Assembly (NCBI RefSeq): GCF_904848585.1
Contig: NZ_CAJHCR010000002.1
Span: forward strand, 682,001 to 746,000
Direction of reading: 5' to 3'
Origin: Paraburkholderia kirstenboschensis
GTDB taxonomy: Bacteria; Pseudomonadota; Gammaproteobacteria; Burkholderiales; Burkholderiaceae
Length of the DNA stretch: 64,000 nt
This document shows positions 53,719-62,174 of this stretch, in pieces. A model generated the notes under the pieces. The model did no database searches. It worked only from the letters and a program-made list of their open reading frames with translations, and was not told the DNA's origin. The position numbers and the translations under genes were made by a program. The stretch's first letter is position 1. Each line of letters begins with the position of its first letter.

Positions 53719-53888
53719 AGAGAGCCGTAAGTCACGGCGAGCGGCATCGCGCGGCCGCCGTCAGTTCATTTTATGCTTGCAATGCGGCTTTCTGCGAGAT
53801 TACGCGGAAAACTATTTCGCCTCGTAACAACCCATCTTGCCAAAAACACCTCGCCACTGGAATAAAGCCCTGCGCTCAGGTGTTCTGG

Positions 53889-53908
53889 ACTGATACAACG
53901 CGCGATAC
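53889..53908 (+). promoter_or_regulatory. Weak GATACA-like element before the GNAT gene
   Basis: ACTGATACAACGCGCGATAC has the ACTGATACA word of element D and a second GATAC 12 bp on, 68 bp before the start codon. Confidence 0.3.
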
Positions 53909-53976
53909 GTGTCATTGGGCATCTCAACGCCATTGCTTTGCCGTGCATCGCGTCTTCATCCACCAGCCCGATAGTC

Positions 53977-54771
53977 ATGAAAAGATCAGAAATTCTCGAA
54001 TCCAACGACCAGTACGTGTCGATGTGGAAAGTACTCGCCGGCGAACGCAAGGGCGCCGATCTGCGCGATAAAGCGGGACTCTCGGTATGCTGGGCCGACA
54101 GCCCGTTTCCGTTCTGGAACGCGCTATTCATCAACGAGAACATTTCGAATCGCGATCTGCTGCGGGTTCGCCTGAGAATGTCGCGTACTTATATGCTGGC
54201 GAAACAGCACAGCGGCCTTGTATATGTTTGCGAAGATCTGCTGAGCGGTGCGGCGCGCGAAGAACTCGGCGCAATCGCCGCGAGCGAGAATCTGACTTTC
54301 GCGCTCGATATCACAGGTATGGCCGGCGATATCCTGCCGCTCCATGCGGGCTTGCCACATCCGGTGCTGGACTTTGCGCGCGTCGACAGCGAAGCGGCAT
54401 TGCAGGCCTATGCCGACATCAATAGCGAAGGATACGGTTTTCCGCTCGAAGCGGGACGCGTGGGCCTTGCAGGATCGGCGTTCTGGAAGAAAGTGGCCTT
54501 CGCTTACATCGGTTATCTGAACGGTAAGCCGGTCTCGACCGCGGCGGCGATCGTCAACGACGGCGCGGTCTATCTCGCGCTCGTGGCGACGCGGCCCGAC
54601 GCGCAACGCAATGGGTTCGGCGAGGCCACCGTCCGCTGTGCGCTCAGTGCGGCATACCATGCAACCGGAATCAGGCGGACCATCCTGCACGCTACCGACG
54701 CGGGCCTGCCCGTTTATCTGAGAGTCGGCTACCATCGCACGACGGTCTTCAAGACCTATCGGCCGGCCTGA
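53977..54771 (+). CDS. GNAT-family N-acetyltransferase
   Basis: 264 residues from ATG 53977 (the start 13 codons upstream lacks support). The C-terminal GNAT fold has the acetyl-CoA loop VATRPDAQRNGFGEA (Q/R-x2-G-x-G/A type) and GYHRTTVF at the end. The N-terminal ~100 residues are not assigned and may bind the substrate, which is unknown. It stands between the epoxide hydrolase and a CPBP protease in the same direction. Confidence 0.82.
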   Translation: MKRSEILESNDQYVSMWKVLAGERKGADLRDKAGLSVCWADSPFPFWNALFINENISNRDLLRVRLRMSRTYMLAKQHSGLVYVCEDLLSGAAREELGAIAASENLTFALDITGMAGDILPLHAGLPHPVLDFARVDSEAALQAYADINSEGYGFPLEAGRVGLAGSAFWKKVAFAYIGYLNGKPVSTAAAIVNDGAVYLALVATRPDAQRNGFGEATVRCALSAAYHATGIRRTILHATDAGLPVYLRVGYHRTTVFKTYRPA

Positions 54772-54778
54772 AGCCGCG

Positions 54779-54795
54779 AACTGATACGGTACAAA
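54779..54795 (+). promoter_or_regulatory. Weak GATAC-like element before the CPBP gene
   Basis: AACTGATACGGTACAAA shares the AACTGATAC word with element D, 75 bp before the CPBP start. Confidence 0.25.
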
Positions 54796-54869
54796 TCCGC
54801 GCTGCTAGTTGCACTGCTAACTCGCGGTGCTAATCGAGCAACAGCCTTCAAAAATTTCCGGAAGTTCTA

Positions 54870-55715
54870 ATGGCCGCATTGCCATGGATTGCCATTTTTA
54901 TCGCCGCTTCCACGGCGATTTTTCGAGCGCCCCGCCGACTGACATTAGTCCTTCTCGCTATCGGCTACGGGCTCGCCTTCGCGCTCGGACAATTGCATGT
55001 ACTCGCGATAGTTCCAATCGCCCTTCTGCTCTGCACCGGCATTCTGTTGCAATGGAACCCTTCGCCGCTCGGCAAACTGCTCTGCAATGTCGTTTTCGTG
55101 ATCGTGGCGCTCGGCCTCTTTCAGCATTGGCTACCGGGCTTTCACAATCTGAAGGTCATCGACGCCGCGCGTTTCACTCCCGACGCCGCGCCTTATACGA
55201 TGTACCTGAACTTCGATAAGCCGTTAATCGGCTTCTGGCTGCTGCTCACTTATCCGTGGGTTCAGCCGAAGAAACCATTCCCCGTCGTGGCGGTTTCCGC
55301 GCTCGGCGCTTGTGCGCTCACGTCGGCGGTCTGCCTTTTTATTGCGTTCGAAGCCGGCTCGATTGCCTGGGCGCCGAAGTGGCCGCGTCTCACGTGGCTC
55401 TGGATGCTCAACAATTTCCTGCTGGTTGCGTTCGCCGAAGAAGCATTTTTCCGCGGCTATATTCAAGCAGGAATAGCGCGCCTGATGAAAGCGCGGCCAC
55501 AAGCCTGGTGGTTCGGGCTTATCGTCGCGGCTGTTCTCTTCGGTTTCGCGCACTATCAGGGTGGCGCCGCGCTGGTTGTGCTGGCGGGACTATCGGGTCT
55601 CGGCTACGGCCTCGCGTATCGTGCCGGCGGACTGCAAGCCGCGATGCTTACGCACTTCGGACTCAATCTGATGCAATTCGGCTTGTTTACCTATCCATTC
55701 ATCGCCCGGTCATAA
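54870..55715 (+). CDS. CPBP-family intramembrane metalloprotease
   Basis: 281 residues with about eight membrane segments. The Abi/CPBP motifs are intact: EEAFFRG (EE ~190-191), FGFAHYQGG (His ~228) and THFGLNLMQF. The family includes Rce1-type prenyl-protein proteases and proteases that degrade anti-sigma factors. An ECF sigma/anti-sigma pair starts ~300 bp downstream, so a role in releasing that sigma factor is possible but unproved. Confidence 0.9.
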   Translation: MAALPWIAIFIAASTAIFRAPRRLTLVLLAIGYGLAFALGQLHVLAIVPIALLLCTGILLQWNPSPLGKLLCNVVFVIVALGLFQHWLPGFHNLKVIDAARFTPDAAPYTMYLNFDKPLIGFWLLLTYPWVQPKKPFPVVAVSALGACALTSAVCLFIAFEAGSIAWAPKWPRLTWLWMLNNFLLVAFAEEAFFRGYIQAGIARLMKARPQAWWFGLIVAAVLFGFAHYQGGAALVVLAGLSGLGYGLAYRAGGLQAAMLTHFGLNLMQFGLFTYPFIARS

Positions 55716-56009
55716 AAGCGCGGATGTGCCGGGCAGGTGCGATACGGCAATTTGCGTCATGTTGCGGCCCTGACGGAATAACAGTTCGATCGGCTTGTTT
55801 ACGTGTTGATGGATTGCCTGCCCAATTTCGCCTGAACCCATGGACACTCGTCAGATACCGCAACCGGTCCTCAAGCGTCGACGTTCGAGTCGGACGCGGA
55901 CCCTGCCGCACGAATCAACCCGACAGCGGCGCTCCTGCCATATCAGAGAGCACTTATTCGCCGAGCCGGTGCACGCCGGCAGTGCCGCATCGGACGAGGA
56001 CTCGTGCCA

Positions 56010-56558
56010 ATGACCGCCGCCGACCTGTCCGCCATGCTTCCGCCGCTGCTGCCGCGTCTGTGGGCATTCGCGCTGCGTATCTCGGGAGATCAGCACGATG
56101 CGGAAGATCTCGTGCAGCGCGCTTGCGTGCGCGCGCTCGAACGCGCGCATCAATTGCAACCGGGCACCGCACCGCTCAGCTGGATGTTCTCGATCGTGCA
56201 ATCCACGTGGATCAACGAACTGCGCGCGCGCAACGTGCGCGGCCGCTCGGGCATGGATTGGGACGACGACTTCCTGGAAACGGTCGCCGACCCGGCCGCG
56301 CGCACGCCGGAAGAGAACGTCATGGATGGCCAGATCGTCAAGGCGGTGCAGCGGTTGCCCGAATCACAGCGCGTGGTTATGCTGCTGGTAGGCGTGGAGG
56401 GCCTTTCCTACAAGGAAGCGGCCGAGGCGCTCGGCGTGCCGATCGGCACGATAATGAGCCGGCTTTCGCGGGCTCGCCAGGCCATCGGTGCCCTCTTCAG
56501 TGGCCTAAAAGAAGAACGCGTAAGCAGCGCGGCGATTAGTAAAGACCAAAGGGCATGA
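56010..56558 (+). CDS. ECF-type RNA polymerase sigma factor
   Basis: 182 residues from ATG 56010 (GAGGA upstream; GTG at 56004 possible). Region 2: PRLWAFALRISGDQHDAEDL and ERAHQL..SWMFSIVQSTWINELR; region 4: LPESQRVVMLLVGVEGLSYK and EAAEALGVPIGTIMSRLSRAR. It directs transcription of a stress or envelope regulon. Its stop overlaps the start of the next gene (ATGA), the standard arrangement with an anti-sigma factor. Confidence 0.93.
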   Translation: MTAADLSAMLPPLLPRLWAFALRISGDQHDAEDLVQRACVRALERAHQLQPGTAPLSWMFSIVQSTWINELRARNVRGRSGMDWDDDFLETVADPAARTPEENVMDGQIVKAVQRLPESQRVVMLLVGVEGLSYKEAAEALGVPIGTIMSRLSRARQAIGALFSGLKEERVSSAAISKDQRA

Positions 56559-57529
56559 AAATGGACGACATCCTGCTCATGGCATATGTGGATGGCGAAC
56601 TAACGCCGCACGAGCGCGAGGAAGTCGAGAAGGCGATTTGCACCTCGGCCGATGTCGCCGAACGCGTTGCGTTACTCGAAGCGTCGGTGCTGCCCTATCG
56701 GCGCGCGTTCCAGCAACAGGCATTGCCGCCGGTTCCGGAAAGTCTCACACGCAAGATCGCCGAACTCGCGCACGCGTATGCGACTCGCGCTGAGGCCGCG
56801 CCAGTGGGCGGCAACCATCGCGCGGCCGCCCCCGACTCGCAGCCCGATGCTCTCGCAGGCCCGTCCCTGCCGGTACGCTCGCGCTTACGCACCGCCGCAC
56901 CGTGGCTCGCGGTGGCGTTCATCGCCGGCGCGTTCTGCTGCGGGACGGTACTGCGCTTCGCGCCCGGCGCGGCTCAAGGCGGCTTCGCGCAACCAGCCCA
57001 TCAAGTGGCTGAGCAAGTGGCCGGGCAGAACGGGACACAAGCCCGGACACAGGCCGGCGCGTCGTCGTGGGTCGTGGCGGCAGTCAGTTATCAGCGCCTT
57101 TACACGCGTGATACCGTCGCGTGGGATTCGTCCAATATGGCCGCTGCTGCGCACATTGTCGATAACATCCGCCACGACGACGGACTGCCGATCCGCGTGC
57201 CCGACCTCCGTTCGGCCGGGCTGACGTTCAAACGCATACAGCGTCTGCGTTATAACAACAAGCCACTGGTGCAGATCGTCTATCTGCCCGAAAAAGGCTC
57301 GCCAGTTGCGCTGTGCGTGATGAAGGACGAAAAGGCCGATTCGGCGCTCGCGCAACAACAGGTGGACAGCATGGACGTCGTCACGTGGCGGCGCGCCAAG
57401 CTGAGCTACGCGCTGATCGCCACGCCCGGCGATACCGATCTCGGTGCGATCGGCAAACGCATTTCCGAAAGCAATGTCGAAGCACTCATCGGCCAGTTGT
57501 CGAAAGCCGATCGCGCATTCGCGAGTTGA
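56555..57529 (+). CDS. Transmembrane anti-sigma factor
   Basis: 324 residues. N-terminal anti-sigma domain MDDILLMAYVDGELTPHERE, one membrane segment at ~115-133 and a periplasmic domain of ~190 residues (WVVAAVSYQRLYTRDTVAWD in part). The zinc-binding HxxxCxxC motif of ZAS proteins is absent. Translationally coupled to the sigma gene. A decayed second sigma gene follows. Confidence 0.88.
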   Translation: MKMDDILLMAYVDGELTPHEREEVEKAICTSADVAERVALLEASVLPYRRAFQQQALPPVPESLTRKIAELAHAYATRAEAAPVGGNHRAAAPDSQPDALAGPSLPVRSRLRTAAPWLAVAFIAGAFCCGTVLRFAPGAAQGGFAQPAHQVAEQVAGQNGTQARTQAGASSWVVAAVSYQRLYTRDTVAWDSSNMAAAAHIVDNIRHDDGLPIRVPDLRSAGLTFKRIQRLRYNNKPLVQIVYLPEKGSPVALCVMKDEKADSALAQQQVDSMDVVTWRRAKLSYALIATPGDTDLGAIGKRISESNVEALIGQLSKADRAFAS

Positions 57530-57717
57530 GAGAAAGTCTTTCAAGAAGCGCTTCATAAGTACGCCAGAGCTAATGCGCGCCTGTACACGCGGAAGCACTG
57601 CCTTCGCGTCGTGCAGCGACGCTCCTTTGTTGCAGCGCCATTCATTCTTCCCAGTATGTCGTTTGTATGGGGCAGTAGTCCCACACATACGTTTCAATTG
57701 CGCCCTCTAAGCTTTTT

Positions 57718-57822
57718 GCAATGTATCCATCTTCGCGACTGCTACACAACATTGCAGAGGTCCACTTCACCGACATACGCCAGGTACCTTGAGGCAGTTC
57801 CACTGCATCAACGACGGTTCTT
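57718..57822 (+). repeat. Copy of the module 3 upstream region (element E)
   Basis: Aligns with 51420-51525: GCAATGTATCC at 57718, CTACACAACATTGCA at 57742 and GCATCAACGACGG near the end match the other copy in order and spacing. Overall identity is partial. Confidence 0.55.
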
Positions 57823-57847
57823 TCCGAAGGCTAAATACCGGCAAGAA

Positions 57848-58025
57848 TCGCTGTACGGCTTCGTTATTCGAGTTGCTAATGCGCGTCACAGGAAACGGAT
57901 AGGCGTCGCTTATCAGGAGGCGGCCGACGCGCCGCAGATACCAATAGGCACCGTGATAAGCCGGCTGCCTCGCGCGCCGGACCATCGGCGCGCTGTTCGA
58001 CGACGATTGCAAAACGACGAGATAG
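57848..58025 (+). pseudogene. Decayed ECF sigma factor
   Basis: One frame reads SLYGFVIRVANARHRKRI, matching the start of sigma region 2 of the intact gene (RLWAFALRISGDQH), and passes at once into GVAYQEAADAPQIPIGTVIS and RLPRAP, matching region 4 (GLSYKEAAEALGVPIGTIMS). Then the frame shifts: IGALFDDD in another frame matches IGALFSGL. So about 100 codons are deleted and one frameshift is present. The surrounding gap 57530-58115 holds no other gene. Confidence 0.75.
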
Positions 58026-58115
58026 TGCCGCGCCCGCGTCAAGCGGGAATAAACGCGCGGGGTGGCGTGTTTTTGTGTCAGCGCCTCCCCTCAGGCCCTA
58101 ACTTGCGATAGACAC

Positions 58116-58565
58116 ATGTCATCTCTCTTCAGAATGCTGCTCGTGTACGACGGCACAGACGAGTCCCAAGCCGCGTTGTCGCGTTGTTCGCAACTCTCGC
58201 TGGCATTGTCGGCCGAGGTCGATGTGGTGTCGGTCGTCGACCCGGTCGGCGCGAACGCAAATTCCGCGGGCATGCTGAGCGATCTCGCCTACAGCCGCCT
58301 CGAAGAACTCGCGCGCCATACGTTGCAAACCGCCATTGGCAAACTCGTGGACAACGGCGTCACCGCTCACGGCTACCTTACTTTCGGACGCACGGTGGAC
58401 GCCGTCTCGCGACACGCGGCCAACTTCAATTCGGATATCGTGGTGGTCGGCCACCGCACCCAGAAAGGGTTCTTGCGCTGGTTGGGCGAGCGGCCGGTTC
58501 ATCTCGATCTGGCCGAACGCCTGTGCGGATCGACTATCGTCACGGTGACGCTGCCATCGGCATAG
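58116..58565 (+). CDS. Universal stress protein family
   Basis: 149 residues from ATG 58116. UspA fold: RMLLVYDGTDESQAAL at the N-terminus and the nucleotide-binding loop DIVVVGHRTQKGFLRWLGER, though the classic GxxG-x9-G(S/T) is partly changed. It probably helps survival under stress; ATP binding is uncertain. It lies between the decayed sigma gene and a convergent amidase gene. Confidence 0.85.
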   Translation: MSSLFRMLLVYDGTDESQAALSRCSQLSLALSAEVDVVSVVDPVGANANSAGMLSDLAYSRLEELARHTLQTAIGKLVDNGVTAHGYLTFGRTVDAVSRHAANFNSDIVVVGHRTQKGFLRWLGERPVHLDLAERLCGSTIVTVTLPSA

Positions 58566-58576
58566 CGTCGAATCGT

Positions 58577-58668
58577 CCGCACTGTGAAGTTGCGTTACGC
58601 GCATGCTTTGCACTCGCCGCAAACACGCACAACAGGTTGTTCGCGACGACGTGTGCCTCACAGTGCGG
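58577..58668. repeat. Long-range inverted repeat CCGCACTGTGA / TCACAGTGCGG
   Basis: Perfect 11-bp arms at 58577-58587 and 58658-58668, 70 bp apart, fill the gap between the convergent stress-protein and amidase genes. Confidence 0.5.
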
Positions 58669-58680
58669 GCCTTTCCACAC

Positions 58681-60081
58681 TCAGAAGTCCGGATCGACAG
58701 GAGACGCCGGTGCACCGCGCGCTTCGATCGCTTCGCCGGCGAGCAGGCACAGGTCTTCACGAAAGTGCGCCGCGACGATCTGTACGCCGACCGGCACGCC
58801 GTCGACGAGTTGCGTCGTCACCGCCAGCCCCGGCAAACCCATCGCGGGCAAAGCGCGCATCGTCAGTTGCGCCTCCCACACGCGGTCGAAGCCCGCTGCG
58901 CCCTGCATGTCGAGGTCGTCGGGGAAAGGGAGCTCCGACGAAACCGGCATCAGCACGACCGCGTACAGATCGAGAAACAGCCGCCATTGACGCAACAACG
59001 TAGTGCGCCGCACGAGCGAACGGCTGATCACATCGGCGGGCAGGTCCTTCACTTTGAGACGCGCGGCCGCGACCACCGCGTGCGCGCCAGGATCGCCGTC
59101 GCTCGCCACCATGTCGGCGAGCGCCTCGAAACCGTCGCCGAGCCACAGCCGCTCCTGCAATTGCGCGGCTTCGCGAATCGCCGGCACGTCGTCGATTTCC
59201 TCGACGGTCCAACCAGCGTCGACCAAACGGCGCGCGGCGTCGAGCAAGGCGTCCTCCACTTCCTTGGCGATCTGCAAGCCGCCCGGCCGCAAGCAGATGG
59301 CCGCGTGCAACGGCACCGCGCGTCCTTCGAGTGGCATCGGCATATACCAGGGATCGCGCAGGTCAGCCGCGGCGAGCGCGGCGAGACCGAGGCGCAGGTC
59401 CTGCACAGTGCGCGCGATAGGCCCCGTAGCGGACATTAGCTGCGCACCGATCGCGCGCTCCGGCGACGAAGCGTTGAAGGCCGGCACGCGACCGAAGGTC
59501 GGCCGGAGCCCGTGTACGCCGCATGCGTACGCGGGATAGCGCAGCGAGCCGCCGATGTCGGTACCGAGCGCAAGCTGACCGATGCCCGCCGTGACCGCTG
59601 CCGCGCCGCCGCCGGTAGAACCGCCCGGCGTCAGTGTCGGGTTGCGCGGATTCAACGTGCGGCCGTGCACCTGATTCGAGGTGAACCAGCGCAGCGCGAA
59701 GGTCGGCGAATTGCTCCGGCCAAGCAACACCGCACCGGCCTTCGCGAGATTGTCGACAGCGGGACTATTGGCGTGCGCCACGAGGTTTTCCTGTAACCGC
59801 GTACCGTTGGTGGTCGCGAAACCGGCATGGTCAGTATTGATCTTCGTCGTAACCGGCACGCCGGCGAGCGGCCCCGGATCTTCGCCGCGCGCTATTGCGC
59901 GGTCGACGTTATCCGCTTGCTCGAGTACCAGTTCAGGCCGATACGCAACCACTGCGTTGACTTTCGGATTCACCGCATCGAGCCGTTCGAGCGCGGATTG
60001 CGCCGCTTCGCGAGCAGATACGTTGCGGGTCTTGACCAGTCCGGCCAGCTCGGCCGCGGACAAACGCCATAGTTCACTCAT
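58681..60081 (-). CDS. Amidase (amidase signature family)
   Basis: 466 residues. The Ser-cisSer-Lys triad is intact: K80 in VPVTTKINTDHAG, S155 in PGGSTGGGAAA and S179 in GTDIGGSLRYPA. No signal peptide. It hydrolyses amides of unknown identity; it lacks GatB/GatC neighbours, so it is not GatA. Element C lies 99 bp upstream, linking it tentatively to the DUF4148 modules. Confidence 0.92.
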   Translation of the reverse strand: MSELWRLSAAELAGLVKTRNVSAREAAQSALERLDAVNPKVNAVVAYRPELVLEQADNVDRAIARGEDPGPLAGVPVTTKINTDHAGFATTNGTRLQENLVAHANSPAVDNLAKAGAVLLGRSNSPTFALRWFTSNQVHGRTLNPRNPTLTPGGSTGGGAAAVTAGIGQLALGTDIGGSLRYPAYACGVHGLRPTFGRVPAFNASSPERAIGAQLMSATGPIARTVQDLRLGLAALAAADLRDPWYMPMPLEGRAVPLHAAICLRPGGLQIAKEVEDALLDAARRLVDAGWTVEEIDDVPAIREAAQLQERLWLGDGFEALADMVASDGDPGAHAVVAAARLKVKDLPADVISRSLVRRTTLLRQWRLFLDLYAVVLMPVSSELPFPDDLDMQGAAGFDRVWEAQLTMRALPAMGLPGLAVTTQLVDGVPVGVQIVAAHFREDLCLLAGEAIEARGAPASPVDPDF

Positions 60082-60179
60082 GTTGCCTCCAATAAGAATT
60101 CTTATTTGACTAGCTCAACGTATCCGCTGTATTTCCAGCTGATGCCGCTTTGCAAGCTAGTTTTTCCAGAGGCGCCGCA

Positions 60180-60198
60180 GATACATTGCGCTACGAAA
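60180..60198 (-). promoter_or_regulatory. GATACA element C, upstream of the amidase
   Basis: GATACATTGCGCTACGAAA, a third close copy of elements A and B, 99 bp before the amidase start codon. Confidence 0.55.
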
Positions 60199-60353
60199 GT
60201 TCACACGTGCTATTCAGTGAACGGTGATGCGGAAACGGCAAGAAGGAAACGCATCGGTCGTTGCATAGGCTCGCGGGGAACGCGACGGCTCTAAACGCAG
60301 CGAGCGCAGTGCATTCGACAGTCGACGCGACATCGCGCTCGGCGTCGCGTCGT

Positions 60354-61442
60354 TCACGCGGCGATCAACGGCAACGTGAGCCGCGCTTCGAGCCCGCCCG
60401 TAAGGCGGTTTTCTAAACAAAGCTCGCCGCGCATCGCCAGTGTGAGGCGGCGCGCGATCGCGAGACCAAGGCCCGAACCGTGCGCGCGTGCGGCAGTGCG
60501 CGGCGCGCGATACCACGGCGCGAATACCGCTTCCATCTTCGACGGTTCGATACCCGGTCCGTTATCCAGCACGGCAAATACCACGGCCTGCGCTTCAACT
60601 CGCAAGCGCAAATGCACGTCGCTGCCGTAACGCAATGCGTTGTCGATCAGATTGACGAGTACGCGGCGAAGCGCATGCGGGCAAGTCTCGATCGAATAAC
60701 CCACCTCGCCTTCGAGCTCGATGCAATGCCCCGCATCGCGATAGTCGTCGATCAGGCCGGTGAGCAGTTCGTCGACATGCACACGCGTTGGCGGCTCTTC
60801 GACGTTGCACTGCAGTCTCGCGCAAGCCATGCTCGCCTCGACTAGCTGCTTCATTTCGGCGAGGTCGCGCGTCAGCGAACGCCGCAACGCGAGATCGTCG
60901 AGCGTCTCGCAGCGAACGCCCATGCGCTTGAGCGGCACCTGCAGGTCGTGTGCGTAAGCGGCCTGACTATCGAGCAGGTCCGCGAGGCGGGCCGCATGAC
61001 GGCGGCGCGCGAGATTGATTACGCGCGTCAACCGCGACACGACAGACGGACCGCGCTCGGGTAGCGGCGCATGCTCGTCGCTTGCACTTTGCAACTCGAT
61101 TTCCGTCGCGAGATGCGCGATGCTCACGCGCAGATAGACTACATACATCCACAGCGCGACGGCGAGCAGCGACAAGGACACGGCCACGGCTGCGGCGATC
61201 GCCAGCGGACCGTTGGCGGCGAAACAGCGAATCACAAACAGCGTCATCGCGCGGCCGCCTTGCTCGAAGAACGACACGAGCAACGCGCACGCCGCGATTG
61301 CCAATACGTTGCGGGCTCGGCCTGCGCCATACGAGCGACGAATTCGAATGGCTGGCGGCAAAGCACAGTCCGCTGCATCCGTGCGAACCGGTGCGGGCGA
61401 TCGGCGAGTGGAATCGGACGGCAACAAGGCAATCATCGTCAT
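60354..61442 (-). CDS. Membrane sensor histidine kinase (paralogue of the kinase at 32713)
   Basis: 362 residues from ATG 61442 (AGGAGAATC upstream). Two hydrophobic stretches (~46-58 and ~78-103) precede the phospho-acceptor His ~165 in AYAHDLQVPLKRM, then NLIDNALRY, DNGPGI and SGLGLAIARRL. It matches the kinase at 32713 closely in the catalytic half, including VFAPWYRAPRTAARAH. No response regulator gene adjoins it, so it is an orphan and may signal to the receiver or regulator at 34-35 kb. Confidence 0.9.
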   Translation of the reverse strand: MTMIALLPSDSTRRSPAPVRTDAADCALPPAIRIRRSYGAGRARNVLAIAACALLVSFFEQGGRAMTLFVIRCFAANGPLAIAAAVAVSLSLLAVALWMYVVYLRVSIAHLATEIELQSASDEHAPLPERGPSVVSRLTRVINLARRRHAARLADLLDSQAAYAHDLQVPLKRMGVRCETLDDLALRRSLTRDLAEMKQLVEASMACARLQCNVEEPPTRVHVDELLTGLIDDYRDAGHCIELEGEVGYSIETCPHALRRVLVNLIDNALRYGSDVHLRLRVEAQAVVFAVLDNGPGIEPSKMEAVFAPWYRAPRTAARAHGSGLGLAIARRLTLAMRGELCLENRLTGGLEARLTLPLIAA

Positions 61443-61637
61443 TGTGATTCTCCTATCGCCGCCGCGGTGGACGCACATCAACGCCCGTGATCGAATCGCG
61501 CGAGTGTTACGACGTTCTTCGTAGCAGGCATCGGGTCGCCGTTTGGAGGCAGCTTGTTCATTCGAGCATGTCGGATGAAAGGAAGTCCCTTCGCGTCATC
61601 GCCCGGAATACAAGAATACCTTTCGAGGCGTGGAGCA

Positions 61638-61655
61638 CCATCATATGTAGGTATG
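61638..61655 (-). promoter_or_regulatory. 18-base element shared with 34477-34494 (copy 2)
   Basis: CCATCATATGTAGGTATG, identical to the copy at 34477-34494; 195 bp upstream of the orphan kinase start. Confidence 0.7.
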
Positions 61656-61854
61656 AGCCGAGGCCGCCGGATATCGTCAGTCGAGCTTATGAACCGGCCG
61701 GCCGACCTTCTGCCGGTGGACGGTCTATGTTGGCGCGGGCATACCTTGGTTTATCTTGACCGTCGCTGTGGCCGGCGGCACGATTGCCTGCCGGCCGGCC
61801 GTCCCGCGCCGGGCGCGCGGCGGCACCCGGTCGGCGTGCAAGGAAAGGTATCCG

Positions 61855-61950
61855 ATGAACCACGATCGAAGCAGCAAACATAGATCGGCGCCGCGCCTTC
61901 CCGCATCGCTCGGTGCGCTGCGCGATCACCTCTATCCGCGTTTCAGCTAA
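61855..61950 (+). CDS. Candidate small ORF with ribosome-binding site
   Basis: 31 codons (MNHDRSSKHRSAPRLPASLG in part) preceded by GGAAAGG at 7 nt. Basic, no hydrophobic segment, no known family. It could equally be part of a decayed gene. The rest of 61656-61854 shows nothing I can support. Confidence 0.2.
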   Translation: MNHDRSSKHRSAPRLPASLGALRDHLYPRFS

Positions 61951-61965
61951 GCCGGCATCGGCAAA

Positions 61966-62109
61966 ATGCTGCGCTTCGGCAGGCTTATATTCGCGATCGG
62001 CGATGCGCGGGCCGCATCGGCCAAACGCGTCGCCGCCGCGGTAGACGACGGCGCGGCGGTCGTCTCCGAAATTCACCAGTTCCCGAACTCTGTATCGCCT
62101 ACCGCTTGA
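61966..62109 (+). pseudogene. Possible remnant of an FGGY sugar kinase N-terminus
   Basis: The 47-codon frame reads RLIFAIGDARAASAKRVAAA in part and continues DDGAAVVSEIHQFPNSV. It resembles the rhamnulokinase start, FAIDLGASSGRV...EEVHRFPNG, but the catalytic DLGASSGR is degraded and a stop follows. Weak, pattern-based evidence. Confidence 0.35.
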
Positions 62110-62174
62110 TGCGCGCCCGGCGCGGGTGACCTCGCGGCGATTGGAACTTCACCGCAGCAGGCGCGCGTGTCCTG

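Noticed and set aside
57611..57847. Coding region upstream of the sigma remnant
   Set aside because: The frame is open but the product has no recognisable domain and the DNA matches a regulatory block near 51.4 kb.
32713..61442. Composite transposon or genomic island bounded by the paralogous kinases
   Set aside because: The kinases are diverged, not identical, and there is no integrase, tRNA site or flanking direct repeat; the bracket is more likely due to old gene duplication.
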